A DNA stretch of 16,701 bases from Candidatus Aminicenantota bacterium (GCA_004378665.1 SOIA01000061.1:1-16701); one strand, 5' to 3'. Positions 7,321 through 14,269 are shown, counted from the first letter of the stretch. Notes: generated from the letters alone by a model not told the origin. Translations and numbers: made by a program.

Positions 7321-7332
7321 GGGGAACGTCCC
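7321..7332. repeat. Palindromic GGGGAACGTCCC site (copy 2)
   Basis: This is the inverted counterpart of the site at 6578-6588; both share GGGACGTTCC. It lies between rubrerythrin and the second ferritin-like gene, 14 bases before the ferritin-like ATG, followed by CTTATTTCC-like sequence. The two sites bracket the ferritin-like gene and its terminator. Confidence 0.5.
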
Positions 7333-7347
7333 TTATTTCCCTATTTC

Positions 7348-7851
7348 TTAAAATCTTGAGAATTTATCCTTGGGAGAGCCGCACAGCGGACATTTCTCGG
7401 GAGCTTCGCCCTCGAGAGTGAATCCACACACCTGACAGACATGGACAGGCATAAACTCCATGTCCTGTCCGTTATCCACGGCGCCTTTGGCTTTCTTGTA
7501 AAGCCCCGCATGGACCTTTTCGGCCTCTAAAGCCCATTTGGTCACCGTTTCTGCACCTTTCTCCTGCTCTTCTTGAGCCATGCTGATGAAAGAAGGGTAC
7601 ATTTCTTCCACCTCATAGGTTTCCCCTTCGATGGCTTCCTTGAGGTTTCCAGAGGTCTTCCCGATGCCTGATAGAGTCCTGAGATGATTGGCAGCATGAA
7701 TCTGTTCAGCAAAGCTATTGGCCCTAAACAACCGGGCGACATTCGGAAGATTCTCCTTTTCCGCCTTATCCGCAAAAGCCATATACTTCATGTGGGCCTG
7801 GCTCTCTCCTGCAAAAGCATTCTTTAAATTTTCCTCGCTTCTTTTTTTCAT
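7348..7851 (-). CDS. rbr: Rubrerythrin
   Basis: The 167-residue protein has a diiron four-helix domain (E16; E49 and H52; the GETYEVEEMY segment near 76-85; E111 and H114). A C-terminal rubredoxin-like domain carries C139/C142 and C154/C157. Rubrerythrin reduces hydrogen peroxide to water with electrons passed through the rubredoxin-type iron, and is typical of anaerobes. It is slightly shorter than the classic clostridial and Desulfovibrio proteins (about 180-190). AAGGAGG with a good spacing precedes the ATG. It lies 10 bp after nadA and 40 bp before a ferritin-like gene; the context suggests protection of iron-sulfur enzymes from oxidants. Confidence 0.95.
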   Translation of the reverse strand: MKKRSEENLKNAFAGESQAHMKYMAFADKAEKENLPNVARLFRANSFAEQIHAANHLRTLSGIGKTSGNLKEAIEGETYEVEEMYPSFISMAQEEQEKGAETVTKWALEAEKVHAGLYKKAKGAVDNGQDMEFMPVHVCQVCGFTLEGEAPEKCPLCGSPKDKFSRF

Positions 7852-7861
7852 TTTTTCCTCC

Positions 7862-8767
7862 TTATAGTGCGACCATTTTCTCTATGGCTCCTCTTGCCCT
7901 CCTGCTTATTTCCGGAGCGACTTCGACCTTATATACCATATCTTCCAGAGACCTTAAGACTTTCTTTAAATCAGTTTTCTTCATGTTCGAACAGAAGGAC
8001 TGGTCTCTTGCAGGATAGAAATTCTTGGTCGGATTCTCCTTTTTCATCCGGTAGATTATACCCGTCTCAGTCCCGATGATAAAGTCTGTCTTGGTCGTAG
8101 TGTGGGCCTCTTTCACCATCCCCCCTGTGGACAAAACCTTGTCCGCGATATCTATGACTTCAGGCCGGCATTCCGGATGAACCCAGACCTCTGCCTCGGG
8201 ATAGAGCGATTTTGTTTTCCTGACGTCTTTGGCAAGAATGTTGTTGTGGACATAGCAATACCCATCCCAGGGAATAATCTTTTTTTGAGTATGGCGGGCC
8301 ACGTAAGCCCCGAGGTTCTTGTCCGGCGCAAAAAGAATTTCCTCCCCCTCTATGGAATTCACAACATTGACGGCGTTCGAAGATGTGCAGCAGACATCAC
8401 ATTCGGCTTTGACTGCCGCAGAGGTGTTGACATAGCAGACGACCTTTCTTCCCGGGTAACTCCGCTTCCAGTCTCGAAGTTCTTCTGCGGTGATCATATC
8501 CGCCATCGGACACCCGGCCTTGATCTCCGGCATCAGGACTGTCTTCTCCGGAGCCAGGATCGCGGCTGTCTCTGCCATGAAGTGAACACCACAGAAGACG
8601 ATGACATCTTCCTTCGCCCGTGCGGCTTGCTGGCTTAATCCCAGCGAATCTCCGATATAATCGCCGACGTCCTGGACGTCACCGACCTGATAATTGTGAA
8701 CGAGAATGACGGCGTTCCTCTCTTTTTTCAATCTACTAATCCTGTCCTTTCTTTCCTCTTTTTTCAT
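7862..8767 (-). CDS. nadA: Quinolinate synthase
   Basis: The 301-residue protein matches the compact form of NadA, which condenses iminoaspartate with dihydroxyacetone phosphate to give quinolinate for NAD synthesis. Three cysteines expected to hold its 4Fe-4S cluster are visible: C86 (GCPMADM), C171 (GYCYVHNN) and C259 (SFCSNMKK). Substrate-site motifs HNYQ near 24-27, YVNTSA near 112-117 and HPEC at 197-200 are intact. Partners nadB and nadC are absent from the window. Its ATG overlaps the stop of the STAS gene (ATGA) and is preceded by GGGGAG. Placement after iron-sulfur assembly genes fits the oxygen-sensitive cluster. Confidence 0.96.
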   Translation of the reverse strand: MKKEERKDRISRLKKERNAVILVHNYQVGDVQDVGDYIGDSLGLSQQAARAKEDVIVFCGVHFMAETAAILAPEKTVLMPEIKAGCPMADMITAEELRDWKRSYPGRKVVCYVNTSAAVKAECDVCCTSSNAVNVVNSIEGEEILFAPDKNLGAYVARHTQKKIIPWDGYCYVHNNILAKDVRKTKSLYPEAEVWVHPECRPEVIDIADKVLSTGGMVKEAHTTTKTDFIIGTETGIIYRMKKENPTKNFYPARDQSFCSNMKKTDLKKVLRSLEDMVYKVEVAPEISRRARGAIEKMVAL

Positions 8768-9039
8768 TTTTCTCCCCGATCATCTATTTTTAGCATTGTT
8801 CGGATGAATAAAGAGCCGTTTCTTTTCTCGACATTCTGCAGAGGAAAGCGGTTGATCATATCCGCCGCTTCCTCATCCATAAAACCCACTTCCGAGAAAT
8901 CAAGGATTATCTTTTTCCCCTCATCCAAACCCTGGCTAATTTCGGCTTCGAGTTCTTTAATCCACTCCTGGCATATCTTTCCTTCCAGGCGGAGCACGCG
9001 CGCGTTCTTCCCTTCCTTTTTAATCGTTATTCTCAGCAT
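8764..9039 (-). CDS. Small STAS-domain protein with Glu at the usual phospho-Ser
   Basis: The 91-residue protein reads as a single STAS domain, the fold of anti-sigma-factor antagonists such as SpoIIAA: LRLEGKICQEWIKELEAEI at the front, then IILDFSEVGFMDEEAADMI at about 44-62. In canonical antagonists the loop is D-S-S-G and the serine is phosphorylated; here it is D55-E56-E57-A58, so the serine is replaced by glutamate. No kinase or sigma gene is nearby, so the role is unknown. The open frame continues 73 codons upstream, but that part overlaps tusA in another frame and looks like shadow sequence; the ATG at 9037-9039 is preferred. It starts 8 bp after tusA and overlaps nadA by four bases. 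Confidence 0.75.
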   Translation of the reverse strand: MLRITIKKEGKNARVLRLEGKICQEWIKELEAEISQGLDEGKKIILDFSEVGFMDEEAADMINRFPLQNVEKRNGSLFIRTMLKIDDRGEK

Positions 9040-9047
9040 CTGCTTGT

Positions 9048-9281
9048 TCAGTCCTTCAGTTTCTTGACGTAGGCCCGGATGATCTCGCCATCCTCCTCTA
9101 ATCCCAAAAACTCGTGTCCGGTTTGCCTGCACCAGGAAGGCATATCCTCTTTGATCCCTTGATCCGTCGAGGCCACTTCCAGAACTTCGCCGATCTTCAT
9201 TTCTTTGATTTTTTGCGCGGTCTGGATGATGGGCATAGGACAGAGCAGCCCGAAGCAATCCAGCTTCACATCAGCCTTCAT
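9048..9281 (-). CDS. tusA: TusA/SirA-family sulfur carrier protein
   Basis: The 77-residue protein has the TusA signature LDCFGLLCPMPI, with C14 in CPMP as the expected persulfide-carrying residue, followed by a short alpha-beta domain (IGEVLEVASTDQG near 30-42). An additional cysteine, C9, sits just before it, and C51 lies in MPSWCRQTGHE. TusA proteins pass sulfur from desulfurases to tRNA thiolation, molybdenum cofactor or sulfur-energy pathways. Here it follows iscU by 61 bp, so it may carry sulfur to or from the scaffold; this is inference. Start is supported by an AGGGA sequence close upstream. Length is normal for the family. Confidence 0.9.
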   Translation of the reverse strand: MKADVKLDCFGLLCPMPIIQTAQKIKEMKIGEVLEVASTDQGIKEDMPSWCRQTGHEFLGLEEDGEIIRAYVKKLKD

Positions 9282-9342
9282 CTTCCCTCAGCCTCCGTAT
9301 CATCTGTATGTGGGTCAAGCAAACATAAATCCTTCAATGCTT

Positions 9343-9927
9343 TTAGATTCTCGGCTTTGTGGCTCCGCAGTGAGGGCAGTCCTTCGCTCCTTTTTTCTTG
9401 GCCTTTCCGCACTCCGGGCAGTCCTCGAGTTCAAGATTGCAGGCGCTGCAAAAATCCTTCAACTCTCCAAGTGGACCCTCGCAGTAGGGACAGCGGCACG
9501 CCTCGCTCTCAGCTGGTTTCTCCGCAGGAACCTCTTCGTCTTTCTCTTTGTGTGCGCCCTTTTGTTTTTCCTGGTAATCCTTGATGGCGGCATGGAGAGC
9601 GTCTGCCCCGAGGTTCGAACAGTGGAGTTTATTCTTCGGCAATCCTCCCAGCTCCTCAGCCACACTCTCATTCGTGATTTTCATGGCTTCTTCAAGGGTT
9701 TTTCCCATCGCCATCTCACTCACTATACTGGAGACGGCGATCGCGGCTCCGCAGCCGAATGTTTGAAACTTGACATCCTTGATGCGGTTGTCTTTCACCT
9801 TGATGGAGAAACTCATCACGTCGCCGCAGACAGGATTGCCCACCTGACCGACTCCATCCGCATCCTTGATCACTCCCACATTCCGCGGATTCTGAAAATG
9901 CTCCATGACTTTTTCGCTATAAATCAT
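9343..9927 (-). CDS. iscU: IscU-type Fe-S scaffold fused to a double zinc ribbon
   Basis: Residues 1-118 are a complete IscU/NifU-N scaffold, with the cluster-assembly residues C34 and D36 (NPVCGDVM), C59 (FGCGAA), and H102 and C103 (LHCSNLGADAL). The usual LPPVK chaperone-binding motif reads LPKNK. After a charged linker (119-143, rich in Lys, Glu and Pro) comes an unusual tail with eight cysteines in CxxC pairs: C146/C149 with C160/C163, and C170/C173 with C184/C187. This reads as two zinc ribbons, making the protein 194 residues instead of about 128. The gene overlaps the iscS-like stop by four bases (ATGA), with GGAGG ten bases upstream of the ATG. It should build Fe-S clusters with its partner; the tail may bind metal or another protein. 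Confidence 0.92.
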   Translation of the reverse strand: MIYSEKVMEHFQNPRNVGVIKDADGVGQVGNPVCGDVMSFSIKVKDNRIKDVKFQTFGCGAAIAVSSIVSEMAMGKTLEEAMKITNESVAEELGGLPKNKLHCSNLGADALHAAIKDYQEKQKGAHKEKDEEVPAEKPAESEACRCPYCEGPLGELKDFCSACNLELEDCPECGKAKKKGAKDCPHCGATKPRI

Positions 9928-11105
9928 TTTTCTTTTTCCTCCAAATATTGGGTGTACAAAGGAGACATCTTCCTCAGTCTTTCTATGACGGGCGGAAAGA
10001 CTTCAAGAAGATAGTCGATATCTTTGGTCGTCGTGCCTTCGATCAAGCTGAACACCAGTGATCCCTGGGCCAGGGCATGGTCGATCCCCATAGCCAAAAG
10101 CACATGGGACGCCTTCAGCGCTTTAGACGTGCACGCCGAACCGCTGGAGGCAGAGATCCCCTGCATATCCAGGTTCAACAGCATCGCCTCTCCTTCGATA
10201 AACTCGATACAAAAACTGGCATGATACGGAAGTCGTTTTTCCGGATGACCGGTGAGGAACACATGGTCCACTCGCCTGGGAAATTCCTGGATGAGCCTGT
10301 CTCTCAACGGCCTCTCCTTCTCCGCGCGCTTTGCCATATCCCTCATCGCTATCTCAGCCGCCTTGCCCATCCCAACAATTGCCGCCACGTCCTCGGTTCC
10401 GGCTCTTCGTCCTCCTTCCTGGATGCCTCCCTCGATGAAGGGAAGAATCCGTGTTCCTTTTTTCACGAACAAGGCTGCACTTCCTTTAGGACCGTAGAAC
10501 TGATTCCCGGCCAGACTTAAAGCGTCGACTCCCAGCTCTGTTACATTGACCGGGATATTTCCCACAGCCGCGACCGCGTCTGTGTGAAAAAGAACGTCGC
10601 GCTTGCGGCAAACTCCGGCAATTTCCTCAACAGGTTGAACAGTGCCCACTTCACTGTTGGCCAGCATCACAGAAACAAGAACTGTCTCTTTAATGATGGC
10701 TTTCTTGACATCTTCCGGGTTCACCATGCCAAATTTATCCACTGGAACGAGACTCGTGCGGAATCCGAGCTTTTCAAGGCTCTTGGCCGAATGCAGAACG
10801 GATTGATGCTCGACAGCGGAAAGAACGATATGGGTTCCCCGGCTCTTCTGTGCATGCGCAAGCCCTTTGAGTGCAAAATTGTTGGACTCAGAACCGCTGG
10901 ACGTGAAGTAGACCTCCGAAGGCCGGGCATGAATGAGCTGAGCCACCTTCTCTCTGGCCTCCTCCACGGTTTTGAGGGCTTCCTGACCGACAGAATGAAG
11001 ACTCTGAGGATTGCCAAAATTTTCCTTCAAATGGGGGACTATCGCCTCGAACACCTCTGAGTGAAGCGGTGTCGAAGCAATATGATCCAGATACACTCTT
11101 TTCAT
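9924..11105 (-). CDS. IscS/NifS-like protein lacking the PLP lysine
   Basis: The 393-residue protein aligns along its whole length with IscS/NifS: GNPQSLHS (31-38), TSSGSESNN (68-76), EHQSVL with H100, HTDA with D176, the sulfur-carrier SSGSACTS with C325, and a C-terminus like IscS. However, the motif normally reading S-x-x-H-K-x-Y-G-P-K-G is SLAGNQFYGPKG, so the lysine that forms the Schiff base with pyridoxal phosphate is Q202. The PLP-contacting glutamine is A179, and the arginines of the R-F-S-L-G-R motif are V351 and E356. I checked these codons in the DNA. Ordinary desulfurase chemistry seems unlikely. Archaeoglobus fulgidus IscS also lacks this lysine (Asp there). The ATG at 11103-11105 with AGAAGG upstream is preferred over one 12 codons earlier. 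Confidence 0.9.
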   Translation of the reverse strand: MKRVYLDHIASTPLHSEVFEAIVPHLKENFGNPQSLHSVGQEALKTVEEAREKVAQLIHARPSEVYFTSSGSESNNFALKGLAHAQKSRGTHIVLSAVEHQSVLHSAKSLEKLGFRTSLVPVDKFGMVNPEDVKKAIIKETVLVSVMLANSEVGTVQPVEEIAGVCRKRDVLFHTDAVAAVGNIPVNVTELGVDALSLAGNQFYGPKGSAALFVKKGTRILPFIEGGIQEGGRRAGTEDVAAIVGMGKAAEIAMRDMAKRAEKERPLRDRLIQEFPRRVDHVFLTGHPEKRLPYHASFCIEFIEGEAMLLNLDMQGISASSGSACTSKALKASHVLLAMGIDHALAQGSLVFSLIEGTTTKDIDYLLEVFPPVIERLRKMSPLYTQYLEEKEK

Positions 11106-11177
11106 TTTGACCTTCTCTTCATCTATTGACGCGGAAATCAAGACAACAGATTTGACTTCTGCTCATTTTCCTCTGTT

Positions 11178-11399
11178 TCAAACGGCCACGACTTCCTTGA
11201 TCTCCGGGATTTCTTTCTTGAGATGTCTCTCAATCCCCAACTTCAAGGTCATCTGGGACATCGGGCATCCGCTGCATGCTCCTGTCAACTTCACCTTCAC
11301 GACACCATCCTCCACTTCTATCAACTCCACATTTCCTCCATCAGCCATAAGAGCCGGACGCACCTTATCCAGTGATTTCTCGACTTTTTCTTTCATCAA
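11178..11399 (-). CDS. Nfu-type Fe-S carrier (NifU C-terminal domain)
   Basis: The 73-residue protein is a stand-alone NifU C-terminal domain. It has the DGGNVEL segment (20-26) and the cluster-binding GACSGCPMS with C42 and C45. Nfu proteins bind a 4Fe-4S cluster, usually as dimers, and deliver it to target enzymes. AGGAG lies upstream of the first of two adjacent ATG codons; either could be used. It comes 38 bp after korB and 72 bp before the iscS-like gene, so it opens the iron-sulfur part of the gene series. A TATAAT in the preceding gap may give it an extra promoter. Confidence 0.93.
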   Translation of the reverse strand: MMKEKVEKSLDKVRPALMADGGNVELIEVEDGVVKVKLTGACSGCPMSQMTLKLGIERHLKKEIPEIKEVVAV

Positions 11400-11431
11400 A
11401 TCAATCTCCTTTCAGTAAATTTTAATATTCT

Positions 11432-11437
11432 ATTATA
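11432..11437 (-). promoter_or_regulatory. Possible -10 box before nfu
   Basis: A perfect TATAAT on the minus strand overlaps the stop region of korB, 33 bases before the nfu ATG, in an AT-rich stretch. No good -35 is found at the right distance, so this is weak evidence that the iron-sulfur genes can be expressed without the sigma-54 promoter. Confidence 0.3.
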
Positions 11438-12298
11438 TCATTGAAATTTTTCCATGATTTTTTCAAATCTCTCGATATCGGGATTCAGATCATTCCAAAC
11501 AAGGGGATTATCCCTATCGGGCATAACAAGATCCTCATAGGAGGGTTTGTCATCAACATAGATCAAACCCACTTGAATTTTACCCTCATGAGTCAGTTTT
11601 CCCTGCGCTTGCGTTCTGTTTCTCGGGTCATACTTCGGGTCCTCATCGATCTGAGTAATATTCTCTCTGAACCACTGAATTGTGTTGACTTTATTTTGCG
11701 TCACGCACGGACTCAAAACCTCAATAAAGGAAAAGCCTCTGTGTGTCATCCCCTTTTCGATCAGGGAAGCTAACTGTTTTGGGTTTCCTGAGAATCCCCG
11801 GGCAATAAAGGTTCCGCCAGAAGCCAGAGCCAGCCGAGGGCCGTCAAGAGGGTTTTCTTTTGTCCCGTAGGGGGCTGACGCGGAAACATATCCTCTGTGA
11901 CTCGTGGGAGAGCTTTGCCCTTGAGTCAATGCGTAGAGTCTGTTGTCCACGACCAAATAGGTGATATTGATATTCCGCCTCAAGGCATGTATGAAATGTC
12001 CCAGCCCGATGGAGTAGGCATCACCATCTCCGCTGATCGCAACCACAGGCAGAGATGGATTGGACAGCTTGACGCCCTGAGCCACTGGCAAGGCCCTTCC
12101 ATGGAGAGCATGAAAACCATAGGCTTTAAAATGATTATTCAACCTCCCATGGCATCCAATCCCTGTCACAAGGACCAGTTCTTCAGGATCGAGGTCCAGC
12201 GCAACGGCTGCCTTTTTCAGAGACGCAAAGATCCCATAAATGCCGCAGCCCGCACACCAGGTGGGATCGCTCAGGTGGAAATCTTTATCCTTCTTCAT
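11438..12298 (-). CDS. korB: 2-oxoacid:ferredoxin oxidoreductase, beta subunit
   Basis: The 286-residue protein is the thiamine diphosphate-binding subunit. GDGDAYSIGLGHFIHALRRN begins at residue 90 and N119 (VVDNRLYALTQGQ) follows; together they bind the cofactor through magnesium. C15, C18 (PTWCAGCG), C49 (GIGCHG) and C198 (SPCVTQ) should hold one 4Fe-4S cluster. With KorA it oxidatively decarboxylates a 2-oxoacid with coenzyme A to an acyl-CoA and reduces ferredoxin, or runs in reverse. 2-Oxoglutarate is the likely substrate by family resemblance, but pyruvate or branched 2-oxoacids cannot be excluded. Its ATG overlaps the korA stop (ATGA) and lacks its own ribosome site. No delta (ferredoxin) subunit gene is present. 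Confidence 0.93.
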   Translation of the reverse strand: MKKDKDFHLSDPTWCAGCGIYGIFASLKKAAVALDLDPEELVLVTGIGCHGRLNNHFKAYGFHALHGRALPVAQGVKLSNPSLPVVAISGDGDAYSIGLGHFIHALRRNINITYLVVDNRLYALTQGQSSPTSHRGYVSASAPYGTKENPLDGPRLALASGGTFIARGFSGNPKQLASLIEKGMTHRGFSFIEVLSPCVTQNKVNTIQWFRENITQIDEDPKYDPRNRTQAQGKLTHEGKIQVGLIYVDDKPSYEDLVMPDRDNPLVWNDLNPDIERFEKIMEKFQ

Positions 12299-14055
12299 CG
12301 AACAGCCATCTGAATCTGTGACGATATCTCTTGAGGCCTGAAAGCCTGACTTGAATACTTCAAGATATTTTTTATTCTGATGGGCATCTGGACCTGGCTT
12401 CGGATCAGCTGTCCCAACTGCCCCGTAAAATTATTCTCGACGACAAAAACTTCTTTGCATGAATCCAGGAATTCTTCGACTTTCTTCCGGGGAAACGGCC
12501 AGAGGGTCCTGATCTGCATGTATTTTGCCCTAATCTTCCTATCCTTGAGCTGTGCAATAGCTTCCTGGATCGGACCAAAGGTCGACCCGAACCCGATGAT
12601 TCCGAACTCAGATTCTCTATCGCCCCACACTCTTGGAGGAATCAGGTCTTTTGCGGCATTCTCGAGTTTTCTCATCCTTTTCTGCATCATCCGGATTCTA
12701 TTCTCGGAATCTTCATCCCGGTATCCATTTTGATCATGTTCGTTGCTTTCGACCATGTGAAGTCCGTTCTTCATTCCCGGAAGCGCACGAGGAGAGATCC
12801 CATCAGGAGTGAATTTGTATCTTCTGTAATCCTTTATTCCCTCGAGTTCCTCCTGGTTGAGCAGCTTTCCTCTATCGATCTTGACCTTGGTCAGGTCGAA
12901 TTTTTTGACCGTCCGCAAATTCTGCCCATAGTCCTGCTCTGTGAGAAGAATCACCGGACACTGGTATTTTTCGGCCAGGTTAAAAGCTTTGACGGTGAAC
13001 TCGAAACATTCTTCTATGGTACCCGGAGAGAGCACGATGCGCGGAAATTCACCATGCGAGCCGTAGACCCATTGATCCAAGTCTGACTGCTCGGTTTTTG
13101 TGGGCATTCCTGTGCTCGGACCGACTCTCTGGACATGAGCCACGACAACCGGTATTTCCGCCATCCCGGCCAGCGAAAAGGCCTCCATCATCAACGAGGC
13201 TCCAGGACCAGAGGTCGATGTCATGGCCCGCGCTCCGGCGTAGGAAGCTCCGAGCGCCATGTTTAAAGCGGCCAACTCGTCCTCGGTCTGGATGACGAGC
13301 CCGTTATACTCGGGCAAGACCACAGCCAGCCACTGCCATATCTCAGTGGCCGGGCAGATCGGATAGGCCGCAAAATACCGACATCCCGCAGCCAGTGATC
13401 CCATGGCAATGGCTTCATTCCCAGAAAGAAGAAGCCTGCCCGAATCTTTCTTTTCCACCAGCGGATGGATCTCCTCCTGTTCAATCATTTTTTTTGCCTG
13501 TTGGCATCCCAATCGAACGGCACGAATATTTTTCCGGACGATCTTTTTTCCTTTCCTCTTCAAGAAAGTTTCGGAGATAATCCCTTCGATAACTCGAAAA
13601 TCGAGGTCCAGAATATGACTCAATGCCCCGAGAGCAATCATGTTTTTATACAGCTCGCTCTGAAAGTTTTCACGCGCCAGCTTTCTGAGAGGGAAAATAT
13701 GATACGTCCTTCCGTCAATCCGAGAAGGAGCCACATGGGCTAAACCCAGTCCATCACAGAGGAAGATTCCTCCCTTCACAATTTTGTCAGCATGATCGAT
13801 GATCGCTCCGCAATCAAAAGCCATGAAAACATCGATATCATCCGCCTGTCCGTAGATCTTCTCTAAGCTTGCTCGAATAGTATAATTCGTCGGTTCTCCT
13901 CTTATATTGGAGGGAAAATCCCTGTACGTGGACACCCACCATCCCTGTCTCTTCAAAATCTTGGCCAGAACATTCCCCGTGAACAGGACTCCGTCTCCGG
14001 CTTTCCCGGCGATCATCACAGAGATGTCAGCTATTTTTTTTCCTTTTATCTTCAT
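12295..14055 (-). CDS. korA: 2-oxoacid:ferredoxin oxidoreductase, fused gamma-alpha subunit
   Basis: The 586-residue protein joins a gamma domain (about 1-195, with IAGKAGDGVLFTG at 15-27) to an alpha domain (about 205-586, starting SGNEAIAMGSLAAG). It carries the RVGPSTGMPT motif at 310-319 that marks KorA-type proteins. The family motif YPITP reads YPICP (231-235), a possible oddity. This gamma-alpha fusion plus a separate beta subunit is common in two-subunit 2-oxoacid:acceptor oxidoreductases. The ATG has only a weak ribosome site (GTGAAG); a perfect palindrome, GAGATATCTC (14064-14073), lies just upstream, and a 15-codon ORF overlaps the start. A consensus sigma-54 promoter lies about 65 bases upstream, so expression is probably controlled by the activator encoded next to it. 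Confidence 0.94.
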   Translation of the reverse strand: MKIKGKKIADISVMIAGKAGDGVLFTGNVLAKILKRQGWWVSTYRDFPSNIRGEPTNYTIRASLEKIYGQADDIDVFMAFDCGAIIDHADKIVKGGIFLCDGLGLAHVAPSRIDGRTYHIFPLRKLARENFQSELYKNMIALGALSHILDLDFRVIEGIISETFLKRKGKKIVRKNIRAVRLGCQQAKKMIEQEEIHPLVEKKDSGRLLLSGNEAIAMGSLAAGCRYFAAYPICPATEIWQWLAVVLPEYNGLVIQTEDELAALNMALGASYAGARAMTSTSGPGASLMMEAFSLAGMAEIPVVVAHVQRVGPSTGMPTKTEQSDLDQWVYGSHGEFPRIVLSPGTIEECFEFTVKAFNLAEKYQCPVILLTEQDYGQNLRTVKKFDLTKVKIDRGKLLNQEELEGIKDYRRYKFTPDGISPRALPGMKNGLHMVESNEHDQNGYRDEDSENRIRMMQKRMRKLENAAKDLIPPRVWGDRESEFGIIGFGSTFGPIQEAIAQLKDRKIRAKYMQIRTLWPFPRKKVEEFLDSCKEVFVVENNFTGQLGQLIRSQVQMPIRIKNILKYSSQAFRPQEISSQIQMAVR

Positions 14056-14099
14056 GGCTTCACGAGATATCTCAAGTCGCGCACATTCCTCTTCTTCAT
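14052..14099 (-). CDS. Possible 15-codon leader ORF overlapping korA
   Basis: ATG at 14097-14099 opens a frame reading MKKRNVRDLRYLVKP and stopping in TGA that overlaps the korA ATG. It would begin only about 12 bases after the predicted sigma-54 start site and has no Shine-Dalgarno sequence. It could help ribosomes reach the poorly marked korA start, or be chance. Confidence 0.2.
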   Translation of the reverse strand: MKKRNVRDLRYLVKP

Positions 14100-14120
14100 T
14101 TTATTGCACTTAAAATATAA

Positions 14121-14137
14121 AGCAATATCTGTGCCAA
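14121..14137 (-). promoter_or_regulatory. Sigma-54 (-24/-12) promoter of korAB
   Basis: On the minus strand the sequence reads TTGGCAC-AGATA-TTGCT, matching the consensus TGGCAC-N5-TTGC exactly, with the correct GG-to-GC spacing. The start site would be near 14111, about 55 bases before the korA ATG. A sigma-54 activator gene ends about 130 bases upstream. Confidence 0.85.
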
Positions 14138-14200
14138 GTCCAAAAAAGTTGTTCTCCCATCGTATGTGATTGAAAAAGGAATAGATACGAATTAACGGAT

Positions 14201-14221
14201 GAAACCTCACACGGAGGTTTC
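14201..14221. promoter_or_regulatory. Inverted repeat, possible activator-binding site 1
   Basis: GAAACCTC and GAGGTTTC pair perfectly around a 5-base gap. The centre lies about 75 bases upstream of the -24 element of the korA promoter, a normal distance for an enhancer site bound by a sigma-54 activator. It has no following T-run, so a terminator role is less likely. Confidence 0.45.
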
Positions 14222-14229
14222 CGCTTTAC

Positions 14230-14249
14230 AATACCGAAATATCGGTATT
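14230..14249. promoter_or_regulatory. Inverted repeat, possible activator-binding site 2
   Basis: AATACCGA and TCGGTATT pair perfectly around AATA. It lies 20 bases after the stop of the activator gene and about 105 bases upstream of the -24 element. It differs in sequence from the repeat at 14201-14221, so at most one may be the activator's site; a weak terminator for the activator gene is the alternative. Confidence 0.45.
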
Positions 14250-14269
14250 TCCATGATTCATGAACAGAT

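Noticed and set aside
9040..9258. N-terminal extension of the STAS gene
   Set aside because: The extra 73 codons overlap tusA in another frame and read as low-information sequence; the STAS fold begins at the internal ATG.
9205..10014. Plus-strand open frame of 269 codons
   Set aside because: It lies antisense to tusA, iscU and the end of the iscS-like gene and has no recognisable domain.
11106..11141. 12-codon extension of the iscS-like gene
   Set aside because: The family starts at MKRVYLDH-like sequence, and AGAAGG precedes that ATG at the right distance.
14201..14249. Inverted repeats read as terminators of the activator gene
   Set aside because: Neither has a T-run after the stem on the minus strand; enhancer position relative to the sigma-54 promoter fits better, though a weak terminator role remains possible.
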